Shown in pieces: positions 8,189 through 15,457 of a stretch of DNA of 31,389 nt. The notes beneath the pieces were generated by a model, which saw nothing but the letters and a program-made list of their open reading frames with translations, ran no database searches and had not been told where the DNA came from. This DNA is from a virus, in IMG/VR virus record IMGVR_UViG_3300045977_000211, positions 1 through 31,389 of that record. The stretch is one strand, 5' to 3'. Each line of letters opens with the position of its first letter. Position 1 is the stretch's first letter. The translations under genes and the position numbers were made by a program.

Positions 8189-10645
8189 TCACCGGGGCGC
8201 GCCTTGGGGGCTCGCCGCCGGCACGGCGCCGGCGTTCTGATTGCTGTTTGCCATCGCCATGCCAGCGCCCTGCGGCGCCATCGGCGCGGCCGCGAACATC
8301 GCCATCTCCATCTGTGCCCGGGCCCAGGCCTCCATGTGCGCCCGCCGGTGAAGTGTCCACAGCTCATCAAGTTCCGGGTAGCGCAGGGCCAGCTCCCGAT
8401 ACTCGTCTGACTGGCAGTAGATGTCGTGTTTGGCGATGTGCAGCTGGTGCTTATCCCACTCCTTGACCTTGAGCGGGTTGCCTGGGAACAGCAGCTCGAT
8501 CTGCTGCGCGGCCGGCGGGGCGACCATCTGCACCTGCGGGCCGGCCGGGGCGGCGCCGGCGTCGTCTGGAGCCGGCTCCGGAGCCGGCACGGGGACCGGC
8601 TGCGGCTGGACGGCGAGGCGCGCGGCGGGGTTGACGAGCGGCATCGGCTGGCCGGTCGTCGGGTCTGGCATTGGCTCTGGAAGGGTCGCGACCCAGCGCG
8701 CAAACTCGGACTGCTCGCGCAGCGCGTTCTGCGTCGAGGCCTCGATGGACGGGCTCAGCTCCACGATGCCGATCTTCCGCATGATCTCAAACTGCTGTTC
8801 GGGGTCCTGCGGGTTGAGCACGCCCAGCTTCTGCCCGTGTTCGATCGCGGCGCGCATGCCGAGGCTCGTCTTGGGCAGTTGGGAGCCGTCCTCGACGAGG
8901 ATCTCGACCGCGCCCATCAGGTCGGCCTTCTGGAACGTCTGGAAGGACCAGGATCGATTCGGGCGCATCGTCGCGCGCACGCGCGTCTCGGGCCCGAACT
9001 GACGTTCGATTTCGAGCGCCAGCTGATACCACTGGCGATGTCCCTCGCCGCGCGCCTGGAGCGCCGGGCCGTAGTAGGACTGCGAGCGTTCCACGAGGAG
9101 GTTGATCGCCGCGAAGGAGTCGACGCCCGAGGGCTTGATGCCCTGCAGCGCGTCAGTGGTGCCGGTGAGTTTCTCGACGTCAGCCACGAGCATCGCGCGG
9201 CGCTCAAAGAGCGACGAGGGGATGTTCTGCCCCGCGATGCGCTCGGGCTTCGCGTTGCCGCCGGCGACGGCGGGGTTGTATTTGACGACGAGCCCGGGCT
9301 CGCCCGTGAAGCTCTTGACCTCGGCGCCCTTGGGTTCGAGCCAGACAGGGTTGGCCATGCGCTGCTCGCAGAGCTGGGCCATCGAGTCGAGCTGGTTGAT
9401 CTGGTCCTGCTTCTGCATGACGACATCGACGGCGCCGCGCCCGTTCAGGCGGCCGCCCATATCCTCGTAAACGTAGTGCACGAACGGAAAGAGCGCCTCG
9501 CCCTTGGCTGTGCGGTACGGCAAGGGGCCCGGCAGACTCTCCTCCTCGCTCTGCAGGAGCACGCCCTCGCTTTCGCCGAGCATGCGGGCGACCAGGCCGT
9601 GCGGATACTGCTTACAGGGCCGATGCCACAGCTCGTACTCGGTCGCGCCTTCGCTCTGCCCGTCGTCCCCGGTGTAGGTGATGGGCGTGGAGGTGACGTC
9701 CGACTGCGAGGCAATCGCGCGGAGCAGCTGCAGCGAGCGTTCGGCGGGCATCTTGCCCCACCGCATCGCGCGCATCTGCGCCTCGGGATAGTGATCGACG
9801 CAATACGCCTTCGAGCGCCAGCGCATCCGGAGCACGAACGGGGAGTCCTCGAGCCGCGTGTAGTTCTGCGGGATCGCCCACTCGAACGGTGAGAGGCTAT
9901 CGGTGCAGCCGGCGCCGTGAAACTTCTCGTCGCCCACGGGGTAGCCGTACTCGTCCTGGGCCTCGTGGAAGTCGCCCCCACCGCACTGCTCGCACATCGG
10001 TGCCTCGGGGTCGAGCTCCTCGGCGCGATATTGCGACGTGCACCCCGCGCACTCCAGCCAGGGCGTCAGCACCGACTTCGCGTAGGGGTTCCACCAGACG
10101 TGTTCCATCGCGTTGCCCGTAACGATGAACCAAAAGTCGGACTCGCGCTGCACGCGCGTGCGCTTGTGTTCCTCCGCGATCGCCGGTTCGAGCCGGTCGG
10201 CCGTGGCGGCCGTGGCTACCGCTTCATCGGAGGTGTTCAGCGGCCGCACGATGGTCGAGATCTGCACCGCCTGAAACACGGATTTGATGATGTTGACGCT
10301 GTTAGCGATGACGTTGGTGACGGGGCGCGGAATCCACTTCGCCATGCGCTTGTCGAGCCACTGGCCGCGCTTCCGGTCGTAGTAGACCCACTGCCGCCCG
10401 AGCAGGTAGAGCACATTCCGCCACCAGACGCGCTCATAGACCCAGCGGTTCTCCAGCGCCTCCTTTTTCCGGTCCTCGACGAACTGCTTGATGGCGTCGA
10501 AGTTGTGGTAGGGGTCCGGCGGCGGCGCGGCCGCGTCGGAGCCGCCTCCAAAGAGCTGGCCGATGCGGGCCATGAGGCCGCTCGGGGGTTGCTGCCCGCC
10601 CACTTCGGGCGGATTCACGACGTTCCCGGGCGATGGTGGATACAT
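8189..10645 (-). CDS. Portal protein with zinc-ribbon insertion
   Basis: 818 aa, the size of large P22-type podovirus portals, which form the dodecameric DNA channel. The N-terminal part has YERVWWRNVLYLLGRQW and WIPRPVTNVIANSVNIIKSVFQ (residues 69-125). The core has GRGAVDVVMQKQDQINQLDSM and a helical stem region (VERSQSYYGPALQARGEG). The C-terminal 150 residues hold a Pro/Ala linker, a helical section (KHDIYCQSDEYRELALRYPELDEL) and a low-complexity tail. Unusual feature: residues 199-221 contain two CxxC pairs (C199/C202, C218/C221) like a zinc ribbon inserted before the wing region. ATG 10645 has GAGGA upstream. Confidence 0.85.
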   Translation of the reverse strand: MYPPSPGNVVNPPEVGGQQPPSGLMARIGQLFGGGSDAAAPPPDPYHNFDAIKQFVEDRKKEALENRWVYERVWWRNVLYLLGRQWVYYDRKRGQWLDKRMAKWIPRPVTNVIANSVNIIKSVFQAVQISTIVRPLNTSDEAVATAATADRLEPAIAEEHKRTRVQRESDFWFIVTGNAMEHVWWNPYAKSVLTPWLECAGCTSQYRAEELDPEAPMCEQCGGGDFHEAQDEYGYPVGDEKFHGAGCTDSLSPFEWAIPQNYTRLEDSPFVLRMRWRSKAYCVDHYPEAQMRAMRWGKMPAERSLQLLRAIASQSDVTSTPITYTGDDGQSEGATEYELWHRPCKQYPHGLVARMLGESEGVLLQSEEESLPGPLPYRTAKGEALFPFVHYVYEDMGGRLNGRGAVDVVMQKQDQINQLDSMAQLCEQRMANPVWLEPKGAEVKSFTGEPGLVVKYNPAVAGGNAKPERIAGQNIPSSLFERRAMLVADVEKLTGTTDALQGIKPSGVDSFAAINLLVERSQSYYGPALQARGEGHRQWYQLALEIERQFGPETRVRATMRPNRSWSFQTFQKADLMGAVEILVEDGSQLPKTSLGMRAAIEHGQKLGVLNPQDPEQQFEIMRKIGIVELSPSIEASTQNALREQSEFARWVATLPEPMPDPTTGQPMPLVNPAARLAVQPQPVPVPAPEPAPDDAGAAPAGPQVQMVAPPAAQQIELLFPGNPLKVKEWDKHQLHIAKHDIYCQSDEYRELALRYPELDELWTLHRRAHMEAWARAQMEMAMFAAAPMAPQGAGMAMANSNQNAGAVPAASPQGAPR
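8568..8579. repeat. Dispersed palindrome GGAGCCGGCTCC, copy 2
   Basis: Perfect 12-bp palindrome inside the portal gene. It falls in the part encoding the flexible Pro/Ala linker, where sequence constraint is low. A partial further copy (GGAGCCGGC) follows immediately. Confidence 0.45.
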
Positions 10646-10654
10646 GCGTCCTCG

Positions 10655-11086
10655 CTACTTGTAGGCGACAGATCCGTCGTCTGCGTGAGTGATGCCCAGT
10701 CGTTCCGCTTCTGCGTCTCCGACGTCGCCGAACCCGCCGGCCATGCCGGTGTAGTTCTCGAGCGCCTTGTCGAGGTCGTCCTCCTCGAGAACGGCCTTCT
10801 GGAGCCCTGCCGGCGCGGCCGCGCGCTGCTCGGCCGCGGCGATCACGTCCTGGGGCGTCTGGAGCGTGCCTTCGAGTTGCGGCGCCGGCAGCGGCGTGCC
10901 GAACTTCATGGCACTGATCGCGGCCCGGTCGTTCGCGCTTTGGTTGTAGAGCAACCGCAGCCACTCGACGTTGGCCTGGGATTGGGCGAGCGCGCGTTCG
11001 AGCGCGATCACTTTCTGGCGTTCCAGCTCCAGGGCGTGTTGGGTGGCGGCGAGCTCCTTCCGGAGTACGTGTCCGGCCGTAAACAT
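10655..11086 (-). CDS. Small coiled-coil protein upstream of portal
   Basis: 143 aa. ATG 11086 is set by a strong AAAGGAGG ribosome site. Residues about 8-50 form a long amphipathic helix (LRKELAATQHALELERQKVI, ALERALAQSQANVEWLRLLY) that should coil. The rest is Ala/Gln/Gly-rich with an acidic patch (EEDDLDKALENYTGMAGGFGDV). No family was recognised. It lies between the zinc-ribbon micro-proteins and the portal. A packaging or head-assembly accessory role is only inference. Confidence 0.6.
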   Translation of the reverse strand: MFTAGHVLRKELAATQHALELERQKVIALERALAQSQANVEWLRLLYNQSANDRAAISAMKFGTPLPAPQLEGTLQTPQDVIAAAEQRAAAPAGLQKAVLEEDDLDKALENYTGMAGGFGDVGDAEAERLGITHADDGSVAYK

Positions 11087-11088
11087 GG

Positions 11089-11358
11089 TCAGCCTCCTTT
11101 GCGTTCCGCGCGAAGTAGTCGGCGGAGAAATTGGCGTTTGCCGCGCAGCACGCGGCGGGTGGGTCCGATGGGGGCAATCACGACGCCCGGATGGCGTCCG
11201 CCCTTCTCGCACCGCCGGTGCATCACGCGCCAGTTATACCCGTGGGCCGCGAAGGTCTGCCCGGGATACATTGCCTGTAGGGCGGCCGGGAGGTCCGCTT
11301 CCGCCTGCGGCAGCCGGCGGGCGGCGCGCCGCCGGAACCATCGTTCGAGCACGTTCAT
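11089..11358 (-). CDS. Small basic protein, function unknown
   Basis: 89 aa, very basic: RWFRRRAARRLPQAEADLPAALQ at the start and RRVLRGKRQFLRRLLRAERKGG at the end, with a short middle GQTFAAHGYNWRVMHRRCEKGG. The ATG overlaps the stop of the preceding gene as ATGA, with AAAGGA upstream. The charge suggests nucleic-acid binding, but no domain was recognised. A larger frame opening upstream was rejected because it would overlap two clear genes. Confidence 0.55.
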   Translation of the reverse strand: MNVLERWFRRRAARRLPQAEADLPAALQAMYPGQTFAAHGYNWRVMHRRCEKGGRHPGVVIAPIGPTRRVLRGKRQFLRRLLRAERKGG

Positions 11359-11507
11359 CCGAAGATCCTTTGGAGGAGCCCCACGAGGAGCCCGCCCACG
11401 AAGATGCCCCAGGCGCCGATCTTTTGGCAGCTCGGGCAGAGGGGTTGCCAGTTGCGATTGACGAGATCCTCGCAGTTCATGCAGCGGCGATACGTGCGGA
11501 GCGTCAC
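11355..11507 (-). CDS. 50-aa zinc-ribbon plus membrane-helix micro-protein
   Basis: 50 aa, starting with GTG that overlaps the previous stop as GTGA. The sequence reads as a four-cysteine zinc ribbon (RRCMNCEDL and PLCPSCQKIG, two CxxC pairs spaced by about 13 residues) joined directly to one hydrophobic helix (WGIFVGGLLVGLLQRIF). The helix would anchor the protein in the inner membrane with the ribbon on one face. It lies between the terminase and portal genes. Function unknown. The pairing of both stop/start overlaps with its neighbours supports it being a real gene despite its size. Confidence 0.6.
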   Translation of the reverse strand: MTLRTYRRCMNCEDLVNRNWQPLCPSCQKIGAWGIFVGGLLVGLLQRIFG

Positions 11508-11668
11508 GCGGCGCCCCCACCGGGCACGTCCGTGCCGACATCCTTGTGCGAGGGCGGCGGCGTCTGATTCACCAGCCGTCGCCCGCACATGAGGCAAATC
11601 TGGACGCGCACATCCTCCGACGAGGCGGTGGTGATTTTCCCGCCGCATTCGCAGCGTCGGTCAGGCAT
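11504..11668 (-). CDS. 54-aa zinc-ribbon micro-protein
   Basis: 54 aa: MPDRRCECGGKI, then VRVQICLMCGRRL and a polar tail. The CxC and CxxC pairs form a likely zinc ribbon. The ATG overlaps the end of the large terminase gene by eight bases and has GGGAGA upstream. Its stop overlaps the GTG of the next micro-gene. It may bind nucleic acid or a packaging protein; this is inferred only from the fold and position. Confidence 0.6.
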   Translation of the reverse strand: MPDRRCECGGKITTASSEDVRVQICLMCGRRLVNQTPPPSHKDVGTDVPGGGAA

Positions 11669-13169
11669 AGAAGTCTCCCATCGGATTGCCTCGCCACTCG
11701 CCGTCCTCCATGCCGGCGTGTAGAAGGGTCATTGGATCGTCGTCACCGAACTCGTTGCTGACCGACAGCGCGGTCCAGTCGAGTCCCGTGTCCCCTTCGC
11801 CCTGCTCGATGCGTCGCAGCCGCTCCCAAGCCCACCGGGCCTCCAGAGGAACCGAGCTGGCCGCCCGCTGCCCCGCGAGTGCCACGGCTTTCGGCAGCTC
11901 GGGGTACAACATGCAGCCGTAGCGGAGGCAATCGGGCAGATCGTCGTCGACTTTGATGACGCGCTCCCGCTTCGCCTCGCCGTCTTTCCCAAAATTCTCG
12001 TCCCAGCGGTAGTTCTGGAGCTGCTCGACCAACTTCGGGACGCGCCGCTTCACGAACCACAGCTGCTTCGCGCGGAGCCAGCTCGACACGCGCTGGATGC
12101 CGGCGACGACGTTGTTCTCGGCCGGAATCACATACAGGCCGTAGTTCGCCAGCTCCAGCGCCGCCTGTTTCTGGCTCCGGTCGTAGCCGCGCCGCTCGAC
12201 CACGAACGGATGCTCCATCCGTTTAATGCCTTCGGCGTGCTCGGCGTAGGTCTTGTTGCGTTCGAGATACTCGTTGACGCACACGAGGCCGTTTTCGGTG
12301 ATGACGACGAGGACGCCGGCGAACGGATGGTCGGCGCCCGGGTCGAGGCACGAAAACGCGGGCCGGGACGGGTCGATGCGGGGCCACTCGGGCAGGACGG
12401 CGCGCACCTGGTCGTCCGTCTCGAGGATTTGATTCGTCAGGAGCTGCCCGTAGACGGCGCCCGTGAACGTGACGAAATCCCCAAGGTATTCCTGCTGGAA
12501 AAACAGCGAATCGGCGCCGCCGTACTCGATCTCCGCTTCCCGGATCTCACTGGCGGTGATGAACGGGTTGTCGATCGTACGGTACTTGGTCGCCCAACGC
12601 CCGGGCACGCCTTGCAGCGCCGGCACATAGAAGCGCTTGTAGCACCAGTCCCAGCCGTTGGGCGACGTCGTGACCCAGGCGACCCCGCCATAGTCCGACA
12701 GCGTGGGCCGCAGGACCTTCCACGCCATCTCCTGGCACTTGCGGCCTTCGTCAATCCAGATCGAGTGCAGCCCGGGGCCGCGGCCTTTCTCGGGATCGTC
12801 CAGAGAGCGGAACGCGATGGTCGATTTGTTCGTGAGGGTGAGCTGATGATGCGCGGCGGACCAATCCGCGATCCAGCCGCGCGGCACGATGCTCAAGACG
12901 GCGGGCAGGACGAAATCGTGGAGGTCCCCGTAGGTCGGCGCGCACGCCCAATGTTTCGTGTTGCTGACGGTCGCTTCCTCGACGGTGGAGACGGCTCCAA
13001 TCCGCGTTTTGCCGCCCCGGCGGCCGCTGAACAGGCCGAACATGCGGAACATGCGCTGGCCGTTGCGATGGCGGGCCCGGCGGGCGCGAAGAAACGCCTG
13101 CTGGTAAGGGTGATTCAGTAGCTCAACGACCCCGGTGTCGTTGGCGACGATGTTCTTATTGCCCGCCAC
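11661..13169 (-). CDS. terL: Terminase large subunit
   Basis: 502 aa from GTG 13169. It pumps DNA into the prohead and cuts concatemers. Walker A is FSGRRGGKTRIG (residues about 47-58), Walker B HSIWIDEG (D140-E141), and the coupling motif is VAWVTTSPNG. The RNase H-like nuclease domain starts at FSCLDPGADHPFAG (D276) and ends with the acidic cluster VDDDLPDCLRYG (about 407-417). I chose GTG 13169, which overlaps the end of the small-subunit gene by 14 bases; a longer upstream frame is a Pro/Arg-rich shadow. No clear ribosome site precedes the GTG, so coupling to terS is likely. Confidence 0.9.
   Translation of the reverse strand: MAGNKNIVANDTGVVELLNHPYQQAFLRARRARHRNGQRMFRMFGLFSGRRGGKTRIGAVSTVEEATVSNTKHWACAPTYGDLHDFVLPAVLSIVPRGWIADWSAAHHQLTLTNKSTIAFRSLDDPEKGRGPGLHSIWIDEGRKCQEMAWKVLRPTLSDYGGVAWVTTSPNGWDWCYKRFYVPALQGVPGRWATKYRTIDNPFITASEIREAEIEYGGADSLFFQQEYLGDFVTFTGAVYGQLLTNQILETDDQVRAVLPEWPRIDPSRPAFSCLDPGADHPFAGVLVVITENGLVCVNEYLERNKTYAEHAEGIKRMEHPFVVERRGYDRSQKQAALELANYGLYVIPAENNVVAGIQRVSSWLRAKQLWFVKRRVPKLVEQLQNYRWDENFGKDGEAKRERVIKVDDDLPDCLRYGCMLYPELPKAVALAGQRAASSVPLEARWAWERLRRIEQGEGDTGLDWTALSVSNEFGDDDPMTLLHAGMEDGEWRGNPMGDFYA
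12986..12999. repeat. Dispersed imperfect palindrome TGGAGACGGCTCCA, copy 3
   Basis: 14-mer inside terL differing from the palindrome TGGAGCCGGCTCCA by one base. The identical 18-mer CGGTGGAGACGGCTCCAA occurs again at about 27027-27044 on the same strand in an unrelated gene. Confidence 0.4.
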
Positions 13170-13782
13170 CGGCCAGATCGTGTGCTTCGCCGTCGACGGA
13201 GGCGGCGGCGGTGGTGTCGAGGGGGGCGGGCGTGCCCACGGCGAGCGCTTTCTTGTCGGCCGACGAGATGATGAACCCGTCCACGATGGTGCCGGCGTCG
13301 ACGGCCCGCGCGCCATCGGACTTGATGTTGATGGTGAGCTGCATCGGGACGTTCGGGCCGCCGGCTTCCTTGGCGCTGTGGGTCCGGAGATGGCCCGCGC
13401 CGTGGAGGATCTTCCGCCCGAGCTCGGCGGCGAACTCGGTGTCGCCTTCGGTGAGGCCTTCCTCCACGCGATCGAGCGCGAGATGGGCCGTCGTAGCCAT
13501 CAGCCGCGCCGCAATCGTGTCGATCTCCGTCCGCGTCTTGGCGCGGTAGGCGGCGACCCAGCCGCGCACGGTGCTGACTTCCACGCGCATGACCTGCGCC
13601 ACGACTTTGTAGTCGCCCGTTTCCGCATAGAGGGCTGCGGCGAGAAGGCCGCGCGCCAGGAGCTTACGTTGACGGTCTTGAACCGTCGCCGTCTGTTCGC
13701 GCACTTCCTCATCGGTCAACGGCTGGCGCTCGGCGGGCGGCGGCGCCGGCTGCTCCGTCGTCCCGCGTGTGATTTTCCCCAT
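13156..13782 (-). CDS. terS: Terminase small subunit
   Basis: 208 aa, directly upstream of and overlapping terL. It recognises the packaging site and loads DNA on the large subunit. Residues about 56-80 (GDYKVVAQVMRVEVSTVRGW) form a helix-turn-helix. A helical oligomerisation region follows (RTEIDTIAARLMATTAHLAL, ELGRKILHGAGHL), then a flexible C-terminal tail that usually contacts TerL. The start codon lies inside a perfect CCCCATC/GATGGGG dyad and there is no obvious Shine-Dalgarno, so initiation may be controlled. Confidence 0.75.
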   Translation of the reverse strand: MGKITRGTTEQPAPPPAERQPLTDEEVREQTATVQDRQRKLLARGLLAAALYAETGDYKVVAQVMRVEVSTVRGWVAAYRAKTRTEIDTIAARLMATTAHLALDRVEEGLTEGDTEFAAELGRKILHGAGHLRTHSAKEAGGPNVPMQLTINIKSDGARAVDAGTIVDGFIISSADKKALAVGTPAPLDTTAAASVDGEAHDLAGGGQ

Positions 13783-13793
13783 CGGTGATGGGG
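13777..13793. promoter_or_regulatory. Dyad covering the terS start codon
   Basis: CCCCATC-GGT-GATGGGG is a perfect 7-bp inverted repeat with a 3-nt centre that includes the terS ATG (read on the minus strand). It could be a protein-binding operator or an mRNA hairpin hiding the start. The half-site CCCCATCG also occurs in the repeated block at 16097-16117 of the central region. Confidence 0.4.
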
Positions 13794-13827
13794 TTCGAGA
13801 TTACGGGAGTCCGCGCGGAGGCGTCAA

Positions 13828-13992
13828 TCAGCGGCGCTTGGCCGGCCGGCGGTATTTGGAGCTGGAGACGCGAGCGGGGAGGCTCTTGCCCTTACTGGCG
13901 CGGTCGAACTCCGCAACGGTTGTCTGGGAGATCTCGCCCCGCGCGGCCATCGCGTGAAACTTCCGACGTTGCGCTTCGGACTTATACGGCAT
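13828..13992 (-). CDS. 54-aa conserved small phage protein
   Basis: 54 aa, too short for many gene finders. It reads MPYKSEAQRRKFHAMAARGE, then ISQTTVAEFDRASKGKSLPARV and a basic tail. I recognise this pattern (QRRKFHA.AARGEIS followed by a KGK.LP motif) as a recurring small phage protein of unknown function, often placed near packaging genes. Basic and probably helical. Its upstream region holds a GGCCCCC/GGGGGCC hairpin and only a weak ribosome site. Confidence 0.65.
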   Translation of the reverse strand: MPYKSEAQRRKFHAMAARGEISQTTVAEFDRASKGKSLPARVSSSKYRRPAKRR

Positions 13993-14005
13993 CGTCGAGA
14001 GCCGA

Positions 14006-14034
14006 GGCCCCCACCGACTGGAGCGGCGGGGGCC
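14006..14034 (-). other. Hairpin in the 105-bp gap upstream of the 54-aa gene
   Basis: GGCCCCC and GGGGGCC form a 7-bp stem, with CCG/CGG continuing after one mismatch and a 7-nt loop. There is no T tract, so it is not a convincing terminator. It lies just upstream of the ATG at 13992 and may affect translation or mRNA stability. Nothing else was recognised in 13993-14097. Confidence 0.3.
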
Positions 14035-14097
14035 CCCCGAGGAGACGGGAGCGCGCGGCGAAACGCGACGGCAGCGCTGACTGTATCACGGGGCGGC

Positions 14098-14445
14098 TCA
14101 GCGGCCCAACGCCTTCCAGGCGGCGATCTCCCGCCGTTCCATATCGAGCGCCATCGCGCGCAGCTCCTCGGCGGCGACGTCGAGGAAGTTGGGTGAGGGC
14201 GGCTGGCGTGACCGTTCGAGCAGTTCGGCGGAGATCCGCACCCGGGCCATGAGGTAGCGCATCGGCACCACGACCTGCGTCCAGTCGAGCGTGGGACACG
14301 CGGGGGTAACGCCGACGAAGGCGGGCAGCGGCGGGGCGGCCAGGGCGACGCCGGCGGCCGCGAGGCCGAAGAAGAAGCGCCGGCGGGACGCGCGGACGGC
14401 GCAGGCTCGACAGCCAATGATGGGCACGTCATGCGCGCAGCTCAT
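14098..14445 (-). CDS. Small protein with twin-arginine-like signal and N-terminal Cys/His cluster
   Basis: 115 aa, ATG overlapping the previous stop (ATGA) with GGGAGG nine bases upstream. The N-terminus MSCAHDVPIIGCRAC has C3, H5, C12 and C15, a possible small metal site. It is followed by SRRRFFFGLAAAGVALAAPP (residues 20-39), a match to the Tat signal pattern S-R-R-x-F-hydrophobic, then PLPAF. The mature part has two helices (WTQVVVPMRYLMARVRISAELL and DVAAEELRAMALDMERREIAAW). The Cys/His cluster before the twin arginines is odd for a true export signal. Function unknown. It pairs with the next gene upstream, which carries a similar signal. Confidence 0.6.
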   Translation of the reverse strand: MSCAHDVPIIGCRACAVRASRRRFFFGLAAAGVALAAPPLPAFVGVTPACPTLDWTQVVVPMRYLMARVRISAELLERSRQPPSPNFLDVAAEELRAMALDMERREIAAWKALGR

Positions 14446-14810
14446 TCGCAGCCGCCTCCCAGAAACGCGGCGTTGACGCCAAGACGCCAAACGGCGCGCG
14501 GCGGCTGTTCCGGCGGCGGCTCGGCGGCCCAGTCCGCGGCGATGAACAACGAGAGGCTGTTTCGGTTGTTGCACATCTCCACAACCACGGGCTCGTAATA
14601 CTCCTTGAGGATCTGGTCAATCGAGGGGCCCGTCATCAGGCGGTCGACGTCGGCCGCCGTGAACGTCACGTCGGCAATCTCCTGCAGCGTCGGGGCGACG
14701 ATGAGGCCGGCGGCGGCCGTGGCGCCGAGAAAGAGAAAGCGGCGGCGCGACAGGCGCGGGGGCGGCTCCTCCTCCTCGCTCGGGAGCCAACGACGGAGGC
14801 GAATCAGCAT
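14442..14810 (-). CDS. Tat-like signal fused to a capsid-arm-like segment
   Basis: 122 aa. After an acidic/proline lead comes LSRRRFLFLGATAAAGLIVA (residues 20-39), a good twin-arginine-type signal. Residues 63-90 (SIDQILKEYYE, NNRNSLSLFI) align without gaps to residues 42-69 of this phage's major capsid protein, 15 of 28 identical by my count. The C-terminus (RAVWRLGVNAAFLGGGCE) is short, so the rest of a capsid protein is missing. It could be a partial capsid paralogue, a minor head protein or an assembly modulator. ATG 14810 lacks a visible ribosome site. The stop overlaps the next gene. Confidence 0.65.
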   Translation of the reverse strand: MLIRLRRWLPSEEEEPPPRLSRRRFLFLGATAAAGLIVAPTLQEIADVTFTAADVDRLMTGPSIDQILKEYYEPVVVEMCNNRNSLSLFIAADWAAEPPPEQPPRAVWRLGVNAAFLGGGCE

Positions 14811-14821
14811 CGCAAATACTG

Positions 14822-14888
14822 GCGCGGGGGCTGCAGTGACGTGTCGCGGCCGCGTGAGCGACGACCCTTGGCTGCTTGTCCCCCGCGC
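14822..14888. other. Long-range inverted repeat in an 85-bp gap
   Basis: GCGCGGGGG (14822-14830) and CCCCCGCGC (14880-14888) are perfect 9-bp complements enclosing 49 nt. The gap 14811-14895 between two late genes contains nothing else recognisable. It may fold upstream of the Tat-signal/capsid-arm gene, which has no clear ribosome site. Confidence 0.3.
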
Positions 14889-14895
14889 GCAGGCC

Positions 14896-15444
14896 TCAGC
14901 TCTCCGGGGTGGGGTCCGGATTCGAGTCGGCCAGGGCCTTGGCCGAATCCACGACGCCCTGGACGTTCGCCTGCAGCGTCTCGAGCTCGGTCGAGATGGC
15001 CGCGAGCTGCGCGGCGGTCGCGCCGCCCTCACCCGTGGGAATCGAGTCCTTGATGCGCTGGATGTCCGCCGCGATGTTCTCCAGCGACGGGGCTATCTCT
15101 CCGACCGACGTTTTCAGGGCCGCAATCTGGGCCTGAATCGCCTCAACGGTCATACGAACCTCCGCGAGAATCTCGCTCAGCGTAGCCACCCGGGACAGCA
15201 GGACCCGGAGCATGGCGGCTTCCTGGCCGCCGAACGAGGAGGGGGCGCCATGCTGGAACGCGGCCTCGAAGGCGCGGGCATTCTCCAGCGTATCGAGGAC
15301 GAAAAACGGCCGGTCGGCACCGAGAATGAACATCTCCCGCGCGTCTCGGGGGTCCCGCCGGCGCCCCGGGCCGAACGCGACGATACACTCCGGCCGGACG
15401 AGGATGGACCCCTGCTCGGTGGCGAGTTCGGCAAACCCCTGCAT
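14896..15444 (-). CDS. FlbD-like domain with coiled-coil tail
   Basis: 182 aa. ATG 15444 has GGAGG five bases upstream and is preferred to GTG 15465, which would place a parS-like site inside the gene. Residues 1-65 (QGSILVRPECIVAFGPG, MFILGADRPFFVLDTLENAR) follow the pattern of small phage proteins resembling the FlbD fold: a ligand-like strand, a P-x-x-I-V-A motif, then strand and helix. Residues about 76-135 and 145-170 form coiled coils. Such proteins recur among phage structural genes but their role is not established. A virion or assembly accessory function is inferred. Confidence 0.55.
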   Translation of the reverse strand: MQGFAELATEQGSILVRPECIVAFGPGRRRDPRDAREMFILGADRPFFVLDTLENARAFEAAFQHGAPSSFGGQEAAMLRVLLSRVATLSEILAEVRMTVEAIQAQIAALKTSVGEIAPSLENIAADIQRIKDSIPTGEGGATAAQLAAISTELETLQANVQGVVDSAKALADSNPDPTPES

Positions 15445-15457
15445 CTGGGCCTCCGGG

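Noticed and set aside
9917-11461. 514-aa plus-strand open frame across portal and coiled-coil genes
   Set aside because: Opposite strand of the portal gene with recognisable motifs; composition typical of a shadow frame.
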